26,016 nucleotides of DNA from Pseudomonadota bacterium (GCA_022360105.1 JAKSDL010000599.1:1-26016), one strand, 5' to 3'. Counted from the stretch's first letter, positions 7,206 through 15,056 are shown. Program-made: numbers and translations. Notes: a model not told the origin generated them from the letters alone.

Positions 7206-8369
7206 TTAAGCGCTACGATACAGCTTTGTTAATACGAACTCTTCGTGACCCAACGCTTCCTGGGCTGTTAAGCGTCCGTTGCAAGTTCTGATCAACATAT
7301 CAATCAGGTTATCCCCGGATTCACCCAGGGTCATTTCACCACGAAGTATAGCGGAACAATCGTAATCGATATGCTCTGCCATAGTTTCCACTGTCAGCGG
7401 ATTCGCAGAAAGCTTAATCACCGGTTCGATGGGATTCCCAATGATATTTCCCTGGCCGGTTGGAAAAAAATGAGCCACATAACCAGCTGCCGCCCAAAGT
7501 GTTACAGCCTCTGCCGCAGCGGAAGATGTATCCATGAAGGCAAGCCCTGGTTTGGTAGGAGTTTCCGCCGGTTTGAGCACTTCAACGAATTTGATCTTTT
7601 TTCCAATCTTCTGCAGATTGCCAAAAGCTTTTTCTTCAATGGTAGTTAATCCACCGCGGATGTTGCCTTTTGTCGGTTGTGATCCGGATAGATCATCGGT
7701 CTTATTGAGGTTGATGAAATCGTTGTAGTCACTCCACGTTTCCATGAATTTTTCCCCAAGTTCCGGAGTGGCCGCCCGTTCTTTGCAAACCATCTCCGCA
7801 CCGGTAATCTCGGATGTTTCTCCAAAAGAGCAGTAGCAACCCATGTTCACAAGCTTTTCCAGTGCGTCACCTACTGTAGGATTGGAGGCCAGGCCCGATG
7901 TGGTATCGGATTCCCCGCATTTCACCGAAACCCATATTTCAGTGAGATCGCATTCTTCCCGATGTAACTCGGAAGCCCATTGCAAATACTCCTTTGCCTT
8001 CCAGGAAGCATTAGCAATAGTTCCAAAATCGCCGGTTCTTTCGATGGAAAAACCCGTCACCGGTTTGCCGGTTTTGGCAATTCCGTCCACCACGATTTGG
8101 GTCCATTCAGGTTCAATCCCGATGACAACCACAGCCGCAACATTGGGATTGGCCCCGGTACCAATCAGGGTACGGAAAAAAAGTTTGAGATCTTCACCGA
8201 ATTGCAAACGACCATAAGCATGAGGAATAGCCTTGGTTCCTTTGACGTTGTTGGCTACTGCCTGGCAAGCCGCGTTGGATAAATCATCCAGGGGTAAAAT
8301 CACTACATGATTGCGAATTCCAACCCGACCGTTTTCGCGACGATACGCATATATTTTTTTCTCACTCAT
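7206..8369 (-). CDS. suyB: UxaA-family lyase large subunit, probably (R)-sulfolactate sulfo-lyase beta
   Basis: A 387-residue protein of the altronate/galactarate dehydratase (UxaA) superfamily, lacking the N-terminal SAF domain, which is encoded by the adjacent gene. Visible landmarks are [20 protein letters not shown] (10-29), GRLQFGEDL (53-61), [15 protein letters not shown] (150-164), [18 protein letters not shown] and [18 protein letters not shown]. Sugar-acid dehydratases usually have CGGSD where this has CGESD, and the split 92 + 387 residue arrangement matches SuyA/SuyB as I remember them. SuyAB releases sulfite from (R)-sulfolactate, leaving pyruvate. AGGAGG precedes the ATG, which starts one base after the suyA stop. 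Alternative: a dehydratase for another 2-hydroxy acid. Confidence 0.75.
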   Translation of the reverse strand: MSEKKIYAYRRENGRVGIRNHVVILPLDDLSNAACQAVANNVKGTKAIPHAYGRLQFGEDLKLFFRTLIGTGANPNVAAVVVIGIEPEWTQIVVDGIAKTGKPVTGFSIERTGDFGTIANASWKAKEYLQWASELHREECDLTEIWVSVKCGESDTTSGLASNPTVGDALEKLVNMGCYCSFGETSEITGAEMVCKERAATPELGEKFMETWSDYNDFINLNKTDDLSGSQPTKGNIRGGLTTIEEKAFGNLQKIGKKIKFVEVLKPAETPTKPGLAFMDTSSAAAEAVTLWAAAGYVAHFFPTGQGNIIGNPIEPVIKLSANPLTVETMAEHIDYDCSAILRGEMTLGESGDNLIDMLIRTCNGRLTAQEALGHEEFVLTKLYRSA

Positions 8370-8370
8370 G

Positions 8371-8649
8371 TCACCACCTCCTGGTCTTCAGATTATGAAT
8401 ATGCACATGCTCCCCCACCTTAATATCGGAAACAACTTTACCTATGTCATAACCATACTTAAAAACAGACTCTTCGGGAGTGTGATCCTTAAGAGCAATT
8501 TTGTGCCCCAGGGGGATATCCTGCAACACTGTCACTGTCACTTTCTCCTGACTGTCCATATACAAACCCCGGGCAGTTTCTCCCTTCTTTATATCAACAG
8601 TTGCTACGCCTATCGTATCGGCTTTTTCATGAACTAAAAACTGAATCAT
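8371..8649 (-). CDS. suyA: SAF-domain small subunit, probably (R)-sulfolactate sulfo-lyase alpha
   Basis: A 92-residue protein made of one SAF domain, the same domain that forms the N-terminus of fused altronate and galactarate dehydratases. The typical end, [18 protein letters not shown], and the central [12 protein letters not shown] are present. As a separate gene directly before the large subunit it matches the SuyA/SuyB arrangement. It has AAGGA eight bases before ATG 8649. Its stop is one base from the suyB start, so the two subunits are co-translated. It is the first gene of the minus-strand operon whose likely sigma54 promoter lies about 260 bp upstream. Confidence 0.75.
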   Translation of the reverse strand: MIQFLVHEKADTIGVATVDIKKGETARGLYMDSQEKVTVTVLQDIPLGHKIALKDHTPEESVFKYGYDIGKVVSDIKVGEHVHIHNLKTRRW

Positions 8650-8822
8650 TGTTATATCCTTTGAAACAGGGCCACCACCTTCGGTAATGCCCGTTTATAT
8701 CCATGACTGAAAATACCAACATCGCATCCCGGCTGACTCGAACGCCAGCATCCGGTGACTGATCGACTGGCCTTTCTGAATTCACCATTTTGAAAGTAAT
8801 AATACCAGTCATTTGAATATCG

Positions 8823-8842
8823 CCAATATACGATAATATTGG
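8823..8842. promoter_or_regulatory. dyad in the suyA leader / divergent region
   Basis: CCAATAT and ATATTGG are perfect inverted arms of 7 bp separated by 6 bp. The dyad lies in the 473-bp region between suyA and the divergent sigma54 activator, downstream of the putative -24/-12 promoter. It could be an activator site, since sigma54 enhancers can work from either side, or a leader hairpin. The rest of 8650-9122 shows no convincing gene. Confidence 0.3.
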
Positions 8843-8905
8843 TCCGGTACTTCACAATACAATGATGAAAAATAATCGACTGTTTACATGCGACCCGTAC
8901 CTATG

Positions 8906-8921
8906 AGCAAGCATGATACCA
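8906..8921 (-). promoter_or_regulatory. sigma54 (-24/-12) promoter for suyAB-tctCAB
   Basis: On the minus strand the sequence is TGGTATCATGCTTGCT. It fits the sigma54 consensus TGGYAY, then a short spacer, then TTGCW, with the required GG and GC ten bases apart. It faces suyA, and the divergent gene at 9123 is a sigma54 activator, so the match is supported by context. Transcription would begin near 8895, leaving a leader of about 245 bases. Confidence 0.6.
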
Positions 8922-9122
8922 TCCGGTGTTTTTTGATTTATTGCACTGTAATTATAAAAGGTATGGTTGCTTAGCAGATAAACAGGTAAAAAAAAACAAC
9001 CTATTATTCGGCACGCTGGCCCATAATTGGGCTTTACTTTTAGGCTTGTTTTTCGGCATAAAAGCGATACAGTGAAGTCAATCATCGACTCGAAGGGTTA
9101 GGTTTTTTTAAAAAGGATAAAG

Positions 9123-10658
9123 ATGCGCTGGAGTCCGGAAACGAGGTACCAGATTTTATTGAAGATCAACAATGCCATTATAACGCAGACCACTAAAGAC
9201 GATTTATTTCAGGCGTTAACGCTGGAATTGCGCAAGCATTTTTTTTGTGATCGTATCAGCATCAATCTTTATGATGCCGAGTCAGAGTCCATCAGCTATT
9301 TTGCAGCAGCAGATGGTATCGATCCGGCCGGAATTTCGGGCCGGAAAAGTCGGTCACTGGTCAAGGGAGCGATCTCGAAAATGGTGATTCGCTCCCGTAA
9401 GCCTGTTATTATTAAAGACCTGAAACGATATGCGGATTTCGAATCGGTCAGATCCATGGTAGAATACGGATTGAACGTAACCATGGCTTTTCCCCTGGTG
9501 ATTCGCAACAAGATCCTTGGTACTATCCACTTTTCCTATCAAAACCAACCGGGCCACATCGATGAATTGCAGGAAGTATTGACAGATGTTTCGCAACAAA
9601 CGGCTATTGCGGTAGATAACATGCTCTCTTATACGCGTTTAAAAGAGAGCAATTCCAACCTGATTCAACAAAAACAGTTTTTAATCGCCAACACGGACGA
9701 CGGATATCGGCAGGACAGCTTTTTCTATACCTCGCCTGCGATGAAAGAGATTATCAGCCTGGTGGAAAAAGTGGCTAATTCCGATGTGTCCATTCTTATT
9801 ACCGGGGAAACGGGAACGGGAAAGGATTATTTGGCCCGGACCATCCATAACATGAGTCCGAGAAAAGATAGTCTTTTTGTTAAAACAAACTGTCCTGCGT
9901 TAGCCCCGACCCTTTTTGAAAGCGAACTTTTCGGACATACCAAGGGGGCTTTTACGGGGGCTGACGAGAAAAGAGTCGGGCGTCTTGAGTTAGCCAACGG
10001 TGGAACGGTTTTTCTGGATGAGGTGGGGGAATTGCCGTCGGATCTTCAGGCCAAACTGTTACATGTTTTACAGGATCGGCGTTTTGAGCGTGTTGGAGAC
10101 AGTCGGCCTATTGACGTGAATTTCAGGGTGATTGCCGCGACCAATAAAGACCTGAGAAGACTGGCCTCTAAGGGTCAGTTCCGTAACGATCTTTACTATC
10201 GGTTGAACACGGTTAATATACACGTGCCACCACTCCGGGAAAGGGTCGAGGATATTCCGCTGTTGATTGATGAGCTCTCTGTTTACCAGGCCCGTAAAAC
10301 CAATGGAAAACCCCCGGTTTACAGCAAAAAGGCCCTGAAAACATTATGCGACTATCATTGGCCAGGGAACGTCAGGGAATTGAAGAACCTGGTAAAAAGG
10401 ATGGTTATTCTGAGACCGGGAGAACAGATTACTCATTTTGATATCGACAAGATTATCGATTTTGAACCACCGGAGGAGGCTGTTCAGGATGTCAAAACCC
10501 TGGCAGATGCCGAGCGACAGCACATTATCCGGGCATTAAGAAAATGCCGGGGAATGGTGGGGGGTAAACGCGGTATTGCTCAACTCCTGGGAGTGCCGCG
10601 AACCACCTTACAATACCGGATGAAAAAGCTGGGAATTAATCCGGCGGATTTTGCTTAG
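9123..10658 (+). CDS. GAF-domain sigma54-dependent transcriptional activator
   Basis: A 511-residue enhancer-binding protein. Residues from about 15 to 165 form a GAF-type sensor domain (CDRISINLYD; ATAVDN-like end QQTAIAVDNML). The AAA+ domain follows: Walker A GETGTGKD (228-235), the sigma54-contacting loop GAFTGA (275-280), Walker B GGTVFLDE (293-300), and arginine-rich PPLRERVEDIPLL. The C-terminus is a Fis-type helix-turn-helix (GKRGIAQLLGVPRTTLQYRM). There is no receiver domain, so it probably senses a small molecule directly. It is divergent from suyA with 473 bp between, and a -24/-12 promoter faces suyA; I infer that it activates suyAB-tctCAB when substrate is present. An AAGGATAAAG sequence precedes the ATG. 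Confidence 0.9.
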   Translation: MRWSPETRYQILLKINNAIITQTTKDDLFQALTLELRKHFFCDRISINLYDAESESISYFAAADGIDPAGISGRKSRSLVKGAISKMVIRSRKPVIIKDLKRYADFESVRSMVEYGLNVTMAFPLVIRNKILGTIHFSYQNQPGHIDELQEVLTDVSQQTAIAVDNMLSYTRLKESNSNLIQQKQFLIANTDDGYRQDSFFYTSPAMKEIISLVEKVANSDVSILITGETGTGKDYLARTIHNMSPRKDSLFVKTNCPALAPTLFESELFGHTKGAFTGADEKRVGRLELANGGTVFLDEVGELPSDLQAKLLHVLQDRRFERVGDSRPIDVNFRVIAATNKDLRRLASKGQFRNDLYYRLNTVNIHVPPLRERVEDIPLLIDELSVYQARKTNGKPPVYSKKALKTLCDYHWPGNVRELKNLVKRMVILRPGEQITHFDIDKIIDFEPPEEAVQDVKTLADAERQHIIRALRKCRGMVGGKRGIAQLLGVPRTTLQYRMKKLGINPADFA

Positions 10659-10734
10659 ACAGGAAAACCGCGCTCAAGTCTTTCATTGTGTTGCCTATCT
10701 TACCTAGAATACAACCTGTGCGACCTTGTTGGTT

Positions 10735-10763
10735 GTAGGATGGGCAAAGCTTGCGTGCCCATC
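10735..10763 (+). repeat. 29-bp REP-like element, forward
   Basis: A single copy in the gap between the convergent 3' ends of the sigma54 activator and the TetR gene. Just before it, 10713-10731 repeats 19 bp found next to the element pair at 3928-4030 (one mismatch). Confidence 0.8.
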
Positions 10764-10774
10764 TTTAACCGGGC

Positions 10775-11371
10775 TCAAAGGGCTTTTAAAGCTGCACACA
10801 AGGCATCGGCCAAATTATGCACATCAGCCTTGTTTATTCTTTTTTGCAAAACAATCTCACGCCAATAAAGAGGAGAGGCCAGAATATCCTTCATTAACTC
10901 TAAATTCGGGTTTGTGCGCAATTCCCCCCGTTCTATGGCTCTACTCAACACACAGTCCATCCTTTTGCGACGTTCCAATTGAAAGGATTCAAGCATCTCC
11001 CTGACTTCAGGATTACGAGTCTGCTCAGCATGAATATCAGCAACGATTCTCTTGAGCAAAGGGTGACGGAACAGTCGCCTGACCACAAACAGGAACGCTA
11101 AAACATCTCCATGCAAAGACCCCTGGTCATCTACCTCGGTGATAGTTAAACCGACGGTATATAATCGATCTTTTACCATATCCAGTTTACATGACCAACG
11201 GCGATACAGGGCGGCCTTTCCAACTCCTGCTCGGCGTGCAACAGCTTCCAGGCTCAAAGCGGAAAGCCCTCTTGCCGCCCACTCATCAAACAGGGCACGT
11301 GTCAGTGCTTCAGTTACATCAGCGCGCATGGATGAATTTCTAGTCTTTTTTGATCCCCGGGACCCAATCAT
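10775..11371 (-). CDS. TetR/AcrR family transcriptional regulator
   Basis: A 198-residue regulator. The N-terminal DNA-binding domain is typical: ALFDEWAARGLSALSLEAVA, then RRAGVGKAALYRRWSCK as the recognition helix region with the usual Tyr-x-x-Trp ending. The helical C-terminal part would bind an unknown effector. The start ATG 11371 has GAGG about nine bases upstream. The gene is divergent from the SnoaL-like and NmrA-like genes, and a 37-bp dyad lies between. The simplest reading is repression of both itself and the divergent pair. Confidence 0.85.
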   Translation of the reverse strand: MIGSRGSKKTRNSSMRADVTEALTRALFDEWAARGLSALSLEAVARRAGVGKAALYRRWSCKLDMVKDRLYTVGLTITEVDDQGSLHGDVLAFLFVVRRLFRHPLLKRIVADIHAEQTRNPEVREMLESFQLERRKRMDCVLSRAIERGELRTNPNLELMKDILASPLYWREIVLQKRINKADVHNLADALCAALKAL

Positions 11372-11410
11372 ACTGCATAACCTCGTTTTTTCTTTTTTCC
11401 TGTTTACAAA

Positions 11411-11447
11411 ACTTAAATGGAACGATACAGTATCGTTTCGTTTAAGT
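11411..11447. promoter_or_regulatory. TetR operator, two-tier palindrome
   Basis: The core AACGATACAGTATCGTT (11421-11437) is a perfect 8-1-8 dyad. Around the same centre lie outer arms ACTTAAA (11411-11417) and TTTAAGT (11441-11447), also perfectly complementary, separated from the core by non-matching triplets. It sits between the divergent TetR gene and the gene starting at 11527, where an autoregulatory TetR operator is expected. Confidence 0.7.
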
Positions 11448-11526
11448 CAAAAAAATACTGTTGCAACATGTGCAATGTAGAAAATAAATTATTCCAATTC
11501 TCAACATTAATACGGAGATATAACAA

Positions 11527-11967
11527 ATGTCGGAAAACAAATCATTCTCTTCTTTGAGAAACTTCCTGTTGAGAGAACTGGAACATCTTCTCACCCCGGA
11601 AGAAGAATTTATTAACCTCTTCGATAAAAAAGCAATTATGGAGTTCCCTTATGCGCCGGAAGATGGAGTTTCTCATATCAGGGGAGAAAAAGAAATGCGT
11701 GAATATTTCGCAAAAATCGGAAAATTACTGGATATCGATGAATTAATTCTCGATCAAAAATATTTTTGTACCGATCAGCAAACAGCTATTCTCGAGTTTC
11801 ACTGTCGTGGACGCTTGATTCCAACGGGGAATCCTTATCATCAAAAGTACATCTCCGTGATTACCATCTCTCAAGGAAAAATTATGCATTACAAGGATTA
11901 CTGGAATCCGGACGTGATTCGCAAAGCCCAGGGGCATGATTGGGTTGGTGAATTAAGCGACCAATAA
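11527..11967 (+). CDS. SnoaL-like (NTF2 fold) protein
   Basis: A 146-residue soluble protein with the pattern of the SnoaL/NTF2-like superfamily: an initial helix leading to a FDKKAIMEFPYAP strand, the GEKEMREYFAKI helix, and two late strands ending in ISQGKIMHYKDYWNPD. The DYWNP ending is common in SnoaL-like proteins of unknown substrate. Such proteins act as small isomerases, cyclases, hydrolases or ligand-binding proteins. GGAG precedes the ATG. It is followed 84 bp later by an NmrA-like gene on the same strand, and is divergent from a TetR repressor. That trio is a recurring bacterial arrangement, probably for handling a small xenobiotic or secondary metabolite; the substrate cannot be read from sequence. 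Confidence 0.75.
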   Translation: MSENKSFSSLRNFLLRELEHLLTPEEEFINLFDKKAIMEFPYAPEDGVSHIRGEKEMREYFAKIGKLLDIDELILDQKYFCTDQQTAILEFHCRGRLIPTGNPYHQKYISVITISQGKIMHYKDYWNPDVIRKAQGHDWVGELSDQ

Positions 11968-12051
11968 AACCCATTTGATCCGGAAGGTTCACGCAAATTG
12001 TTTACATTGAATCTAAATACTAATTTCTAACAAACTTTTTGGAGCAAACGT

Positions 12052-12906
12052 ATGACGATTAAAAAAGTGATTGTTACAGGAGCTACCGGAAAAACTGGCA
12101 GAAGAGTTTCGGCTTTGTTGAAAGCTGCCGGTCATCAGGTCTACCAACTGAGTCGTTCCGGCAAAAATGAAGGAACACAGCGGCATTTTGACTGGAACGA
12201 ACAACATTCATACAACCTTGAATTTAACGAAGCAGACTGGCAGAGCGTTGACTCAGCGTATCTTTTGGCTCCTGCTGGAGTGGTTGATCTTTTGCCGGCG
12301 ATGAAACCATTTATTGACCGATTGCTTGAACGAGATATCACCCCGGTTTTACTAAGCTCTTCCTCTTTGGAATCTGGTGGTCCTTTCATGGGAGCGGTTC
12401 ATGAGTATTTGCAAAAGAACGCCTCTCTCTGGCATGTCCTGCGTCCGTCCTGGTTCATGGAAAACTTTTCTGAGCAACAGCATCTGCCCACCATCAGAGA
12501 CAAGGGAAAAATATTTTCAGCTACGGAAGACGGAAAAGTTGGTTTTGTCAGCGCAGATGATATAGCCGCTGTAGCGGTCAGACTTCTGACAGATCATAAC
12601 CTAAAAAGTGGAGATTACATTATAACGGGCCCTGAAGCCATTTCCTATGACACGGTGGCACAAATCATCAGTGAGAGCATTGGAAAACAGATAACTCACG
12701 AAAGATTGACGGTGGCTCTATTGAGTGAACAACATCAAAATGGTGGATTATCCAAAGAATATGCGGATGGACTCGCTGCGCTTGATGCAGCTATCGCGGC
12801 TGGGGATGAAAACCGAGTCACTGATTGCGTGGAACGACTTTCTGGAAAGCCACCTGTTTCTTTCGAATCATTTGCCAGGGAAAAACAAGCAGTCTGGATT
12901 TCATAA
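12052..12906 (+). CDS. NAD(P)-binding atypical SDR, NmrA / ergot alkaloid protein-like
   Basis: A 284-residue Rossmann-fold protein beginning KKVIVTGATGKTGRRVSALL, with the GATGKTG dinucleotide-binding loop at residues 9-15. The body includes VLRPSWFMENFSEQQHLPTI and FVSADDIAAVAVRLLTD, both typical of NmrA-type atypical short-chain dehydrogenases. It lacks the classical Tyr-x-x-x-Lys catalytic motif, as usual for this branch. Bacterial members are often annotated as ergot alkaloid biosynthesis-like after fungal relatives, without evidence that they make alkaloids. It likely reduces a quinone, imine or carbonyl compound, or senses NAD(P)H redox state. It is probably co-transcribed with the SnoaL-like gene and under the divergent TetR. 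Confidence 0.8.
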   Translation: MTIKKVIVTGATGKTGRRVSALLKAAGHQVYQLSRSGKNEGTQRHFDWNEQHSYNLEFNEADWQSVDSAYLLAPAGVVDLLPAMKPFIDRLLERDITPVLLSSSSLESGGPFMGAVHEYLQKNASLWHVLRPSWFMENFSEQQHLPTIRDKGKIFSATEDGKVGFVSADDIAAVAVRLLTDHNLKSGDYIITGPEAISYDTVAQIISESIGKQITHERLTVALLSEQHQNGGLSKEYADGLAALDAAIAAGDENRVTDCVERLSGKPPVSFESFAREKQAVWIS

Positions 12907-12929
12907 TCAAGGGACAGGATTCTGAGAAT

Positions 12930-13001
12930 GTAGGATGGGCAAAGCCTGCGTGCCCATCAATTTCATAAGCATGATGGGCACGCAGGCTTTGCCCATCCTA
13001 C
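12930..13001. repeat. inverted pair of 29-bp REP-like elements
   Basis: Forward copy at 12930-12958 and reverse copy at 12973-13001, only 14 bp apart. The two copies are exact reverse complements over 29 bp, so this pair can form a long perfect stem. It lies between the convergent 3' ends of the NmrA-like gene and uppP, and may serve both as a transcript end. Confidence 0.9.
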
Positions 13002-13069
13002 AGAAGAATATTCGTTTTCAATTCCTGTTACTTGAGTAAGAGAATCAAGCTTTATAAATCCAATCTAGT

Positions 13070-13867
13070 CTAAAAGAAAATCAGTCCAATGATGCCGAGG
13101 GGTATTAAATAACAACTGAATAAATAAAGTTTACCGCCTTTTAGAAGTTTCAAAAGCCACACTAAAGAGGCAATACCAACAAAAAAACTGACCAGAAAGC
13201 TACTTGTGAGCACAAAAGGTGTTACCTGGGAAAAAAGACTTTCGGAGTCTTTTAAGTCTAAAACAACCGCGCCTAAAATAGCCGGAATAGCTATTAAAAA
13301 ACTGAGTTCACCAGCATCCTCCCTGGTCATACCTGAAAATCTGGCCGCCGAAATCGTTATGGCGGATCTGGAAATCCCGGGAAGAATCCCAAATCCCTGT
13401 GCAATTCCTGTGATCAGCCCACTAACAATCAAACCCTTATGGATACCTTTTCCTTTGTAGAAACGGATAAAGAGTAGAATAAAGCCGGTTATGATGAAAA
13501 ATAAAAACGTCAATTTCGGCATCCTTTCAACTTCCAATGGCTCGATCACTAATCCGATACCGGCAGTAAAGATGGTAGCAATTATCACTGCTGGTACCAT
13601 CAGTAAGTTTTGACTATCCTTTTTATCTGACTTTCCAACAGTAAATCGACCAATTGATACCAGAATAGCCCCAATTTTTTTCCGAAATACAAGTAAGATT
13701 GCGAAAAGGGTTGCTAAATGTAACAAAACATCAAAAAGAACAGGAATATTACCCAGTTCAAGTAAATTTCTTAAAACAAGCAAATGTCCGGAGCTGGATA
13801 TGGGAAGAAATTCCGCAACTCCTTGAAGAAATCCAAGGACTACTCCTTGCCACAATTCCATTTTCAT
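13070..13867 (-). CDS. uppP: undecaprenyl-diphosphatase (UppP/BacA family)
   Basis: A 265-residue polytopic membrane protein that dephosphorylates undecaprenyl pyrophosphate on the periplasmic side, recycling the lipid carrier for peptidoglycan and other polymers; extra copies can raise bacitracin tolerance. The two signature motifs are present: GVAEFLPISSSGHLL (16-30), with catalytic Glu and Ser, and GILPGISRSAITIS (160-173), with the essential Arg. Seven or eight hydrophobic segments fit the family. The start is ATG 13867, with a second Met two codons later; no strong Shine-Dalgarno is seen for either. It is a lone gene between a repeat pair and a hairpin-rich intergenic region. Confidence 0.92.
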   Translation of the reverse strand: MKMELWQGVVLGFLQGVAEFLPISSSGHLLVLRNLLELGNIPVLFDVLLHLATLFAILLVFRKKIGAILVSIGRFTVGKSDKKDSQNLLMVPAVIIATIFTAGIGLVIEPLEVERMPKLTFLFFIITGFILLFIRFYKGKGIHKGLIVSGLITGIAQGFGILPGISRSAITISAARFSGMTREDAGELSFLIAIPAILGAVVLDLKDSESLFSQVTPFVLTSSFLVSFFVGIASLVWLLKLLKGGKLYLFSCYLIPLGIIGLIFF

Positions 13868-13946
13868 TACGTAAAAGATTATTAAAAAGTTCTACTTTTT
13901 ACCTGCCAACGTCGCTTTCAAGCGCCAAGTAAATCAAGCACTTTTG

Positions 13947-14087
13947 TCACGGTGAAAGTCCGTGAAAGGGAAGATGTAACCAACCATCTTTACAGAGTGT
14001 AACGACTGCAGCGGACTATCGGATGTGAATTTTACATGGGGGTCCTCCCTGGTGCCAGAAGACATTTGGAGATTAGCAATGCTAATC
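13947..14087 (+). ncRNA. candidate structured RNA, hairpin-rich segment (group II intron-like remnant?)
   Basis: Within 141 bp there are several consecutive hairpins: TCACGG-TGAAAGT-CCGTGA (13947-13965), AAGATG-N8-CATCTT (13971-13990), ATGTGAA with TTTACAT (14023-14037, one G-U pair), CTGG-TG-CCAG (14049-14058), and GATTAGC-AAT-GCTAATC (14071-14087). No good protein-coding frame explains them. The GGTGAAAGTCC loop resembles text common in group II intron domain I, but no intron-encoded protein or domain V is visible. Strand is uncertain because the stems are symmetric. A REP-like copy follows at 14130. Confidence 0.35.
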
Positions 14088-14129
14088 AAATCTGCCAAGG
14101 AAAGACTACTGACAGCAACAAGTAAGCAT

Positions 14130-14158
14130 GATGGGCACGCAAGCTTTGCCCATCCTAC
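14130..14158 (-). repeat. 29-bp REP-like element, reverse
   Basis: A single copy in the 458-bp gap between the uppP start and the toxin gene. Bases 14159-14325 after it show nothing I can assign. Confidence 0.8.
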
Positions 14159-14325
14159 GAACTCGGAATCGGGGGACAGAATACCTATTTTCAAAATCAA
14201 CTCTCATCCCTCTGAAATTAAAATCCAATATTGTGTGAGTTGCGGACTCCCTTGGCTTTCAGCCTTGATTGTTATATCGTAAACCTTCGAAACTGTTGAT
14301 TGACAAATGACCTCATACCGCTTTC

Positions 14326-14721
14326 ATGATGACACAAAAGAAATGGCATGTTTTATATTGTGACGCCTCCATGCGCATGTGCCCTATTACCAACTTCATA
14401 GAATCCTGCCCGGAAAAACATCAAGCCAAGATCATCCGGTTTCTTGCCCTACTGGAAGAAATGGGTCCAACATTACCGCGGCCCTATACTGATCTTCTTC
14501 ACGACAAGATCCATGAACTGCGCATCAAACTTTCCGGTAGTCAGGCGAGAATCCTCTATTTCTTTTGTTTCAGGCAATACATCGTTTTATACCAGGCATT
14601 CTGGAAGAATACGGATCGAGTTCCTGAAAAATTAATATCCCAAACCGTTAAATACCGGGAAAGACTGCTGGCAAACATTTCCCAAAATCAACTAAGTGCA
14701 CTGGCCAATGGAACGTTTTAA
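14326..14721 (+). CDS. RelE/HigB-type toxin, phage-derived Gp49-like
   Basis: A 131-residue basic protein with the fold signature of Gp49-like/HigB ribonuclease toxins: a helical start (FIESCPEKHQAKIIRFLALL), then LLHDKIHELRIKLSGSQARI, ILYFFCFRQYIVLYQAFWKN and a final helix rich in basic residues. In this family the central strands with Arg and the LYFF strand carry the ribosome-dependent mRNA cleavage site. It begins with tandem ATGs at 14326 and 14329; no clear Shine-Dalgarno is visible. The next gene overlaps its 3' end and looks like a helix-turn-helix antitoxin, giving the toxin-first order typical of higBA. The N-terminal 15 residues may be an extension if the start is further in. Confidence 0.75.
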   Translation: MMTQKKWHVLYCDASMRMCPITNFIESCPEKHQAKIIRFLALLEEMGPTLPRPYTDLLHDKIHELRIKLSGSQARILYFFCFRQYIVLYQAFWKNTDRVPEKLISQTVKYRERLLANISQNQLSALANGTF

Positions 14722-14995
14722 GGATTACCTGGATTTAAAACTGGGCAATGAGTCTTTTTTCCGCCAATACTACGGGCAATGCTCCATTTGCCCAATTACT
14801 GTGGAAATTATAAAGCGAATTGATGAGTCCCCGGAAACTGCTGCTGAAATCGGGCTCCATTGCGGTGTCGATGAAGCAACCATAGCCAACCTGCGAGAAG
14901 CGGATGATTGCTGCGTAGATTCAGTGAGAAAAATTGCAAGATATTTCGATATAGAAACTCCGAAAGACTGTTTGAAAGATAAGGTAAAGAGATAA
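14708..14995 (+). CDS. helix-turn-helix antitoxin of the HigB-type pair
   Basis: A 95-residue protein (frame open to an earlier ATG at 14696, which would overlap the toxin by 26 bases). It contains a probable helix-turn-helix: ETAAEIGLHCGVDEATIANL, followed by VDSVRKIARYFDIETP, similar in layout to XRE-type antitoxins. It would neutralise the toxin and repress the shared promoter. An unusual feature is four to five cysteines (CSICP, HCGV, DDCCVD), rare in antitoxins, which might allow redox or metal sensing, though this is speculation. It overlaps the toxin gene by 14 bases, so translation is likely coupled. Confidence 0.65.
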   Translation: MERFKDYLDLKLGNESFFRQYYGQCSICPITVEIIKRIDESPETAAEIGLHCGVDEATIANLREADDCCVDSVRKIARYFDIETPKDCLKDKVKR

Positions 14996-14999
14996 CGAT

Positions 15000-15034
15000 C
15001 CATCTCCCGAGGAAAGCAAATGCGCGAGAGATGG
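15000..15034. terminator. hairpin between antitoxin gene and BKACE gene
   Basis: CCATCTC (15000-15006) and GAGATGG (15028-15034) are perfect 7-bp arms with 21 bases between, located where two convergent genes end. There is no clear T-tract, so it is only a weak terminator candidate. Confidence 0.3.
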
Positions 15035-15056
15035 AAGAGGAGATTTTGAGGTCTTA

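Noticed and set aside
7206..8369. Altronate or galactarate dehydratase as the primary call for the UxaA-family gene
   Set aside because: No hexuronate or sugar-acid genes are nearby, the active-site motif is CGESD rather than CGGSD, and the split subunits plus TTT importer fit sulfolactate lyase better; kept as an alternative.
8652..8855. 67-residue minus-strand frame directly before suyA
   Set aside because: It starts with GTG without a Shine-Dalgarno, its composition is not protein-like (Trp, Tyr and Cys clusters), and it lies in the probable leader.
13947..13965. Cobalamin riboswitch core
   Set aside because: The GGTGAAAGTCC text is superficially similar, but the conserved B12-box and the rest of the riboswitch core are missing.
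14159..14325. Gene or promoter in the gap before the toxin
   Set aside because: No frame with protein-like composition and no clear -10/-35 pair could be found.
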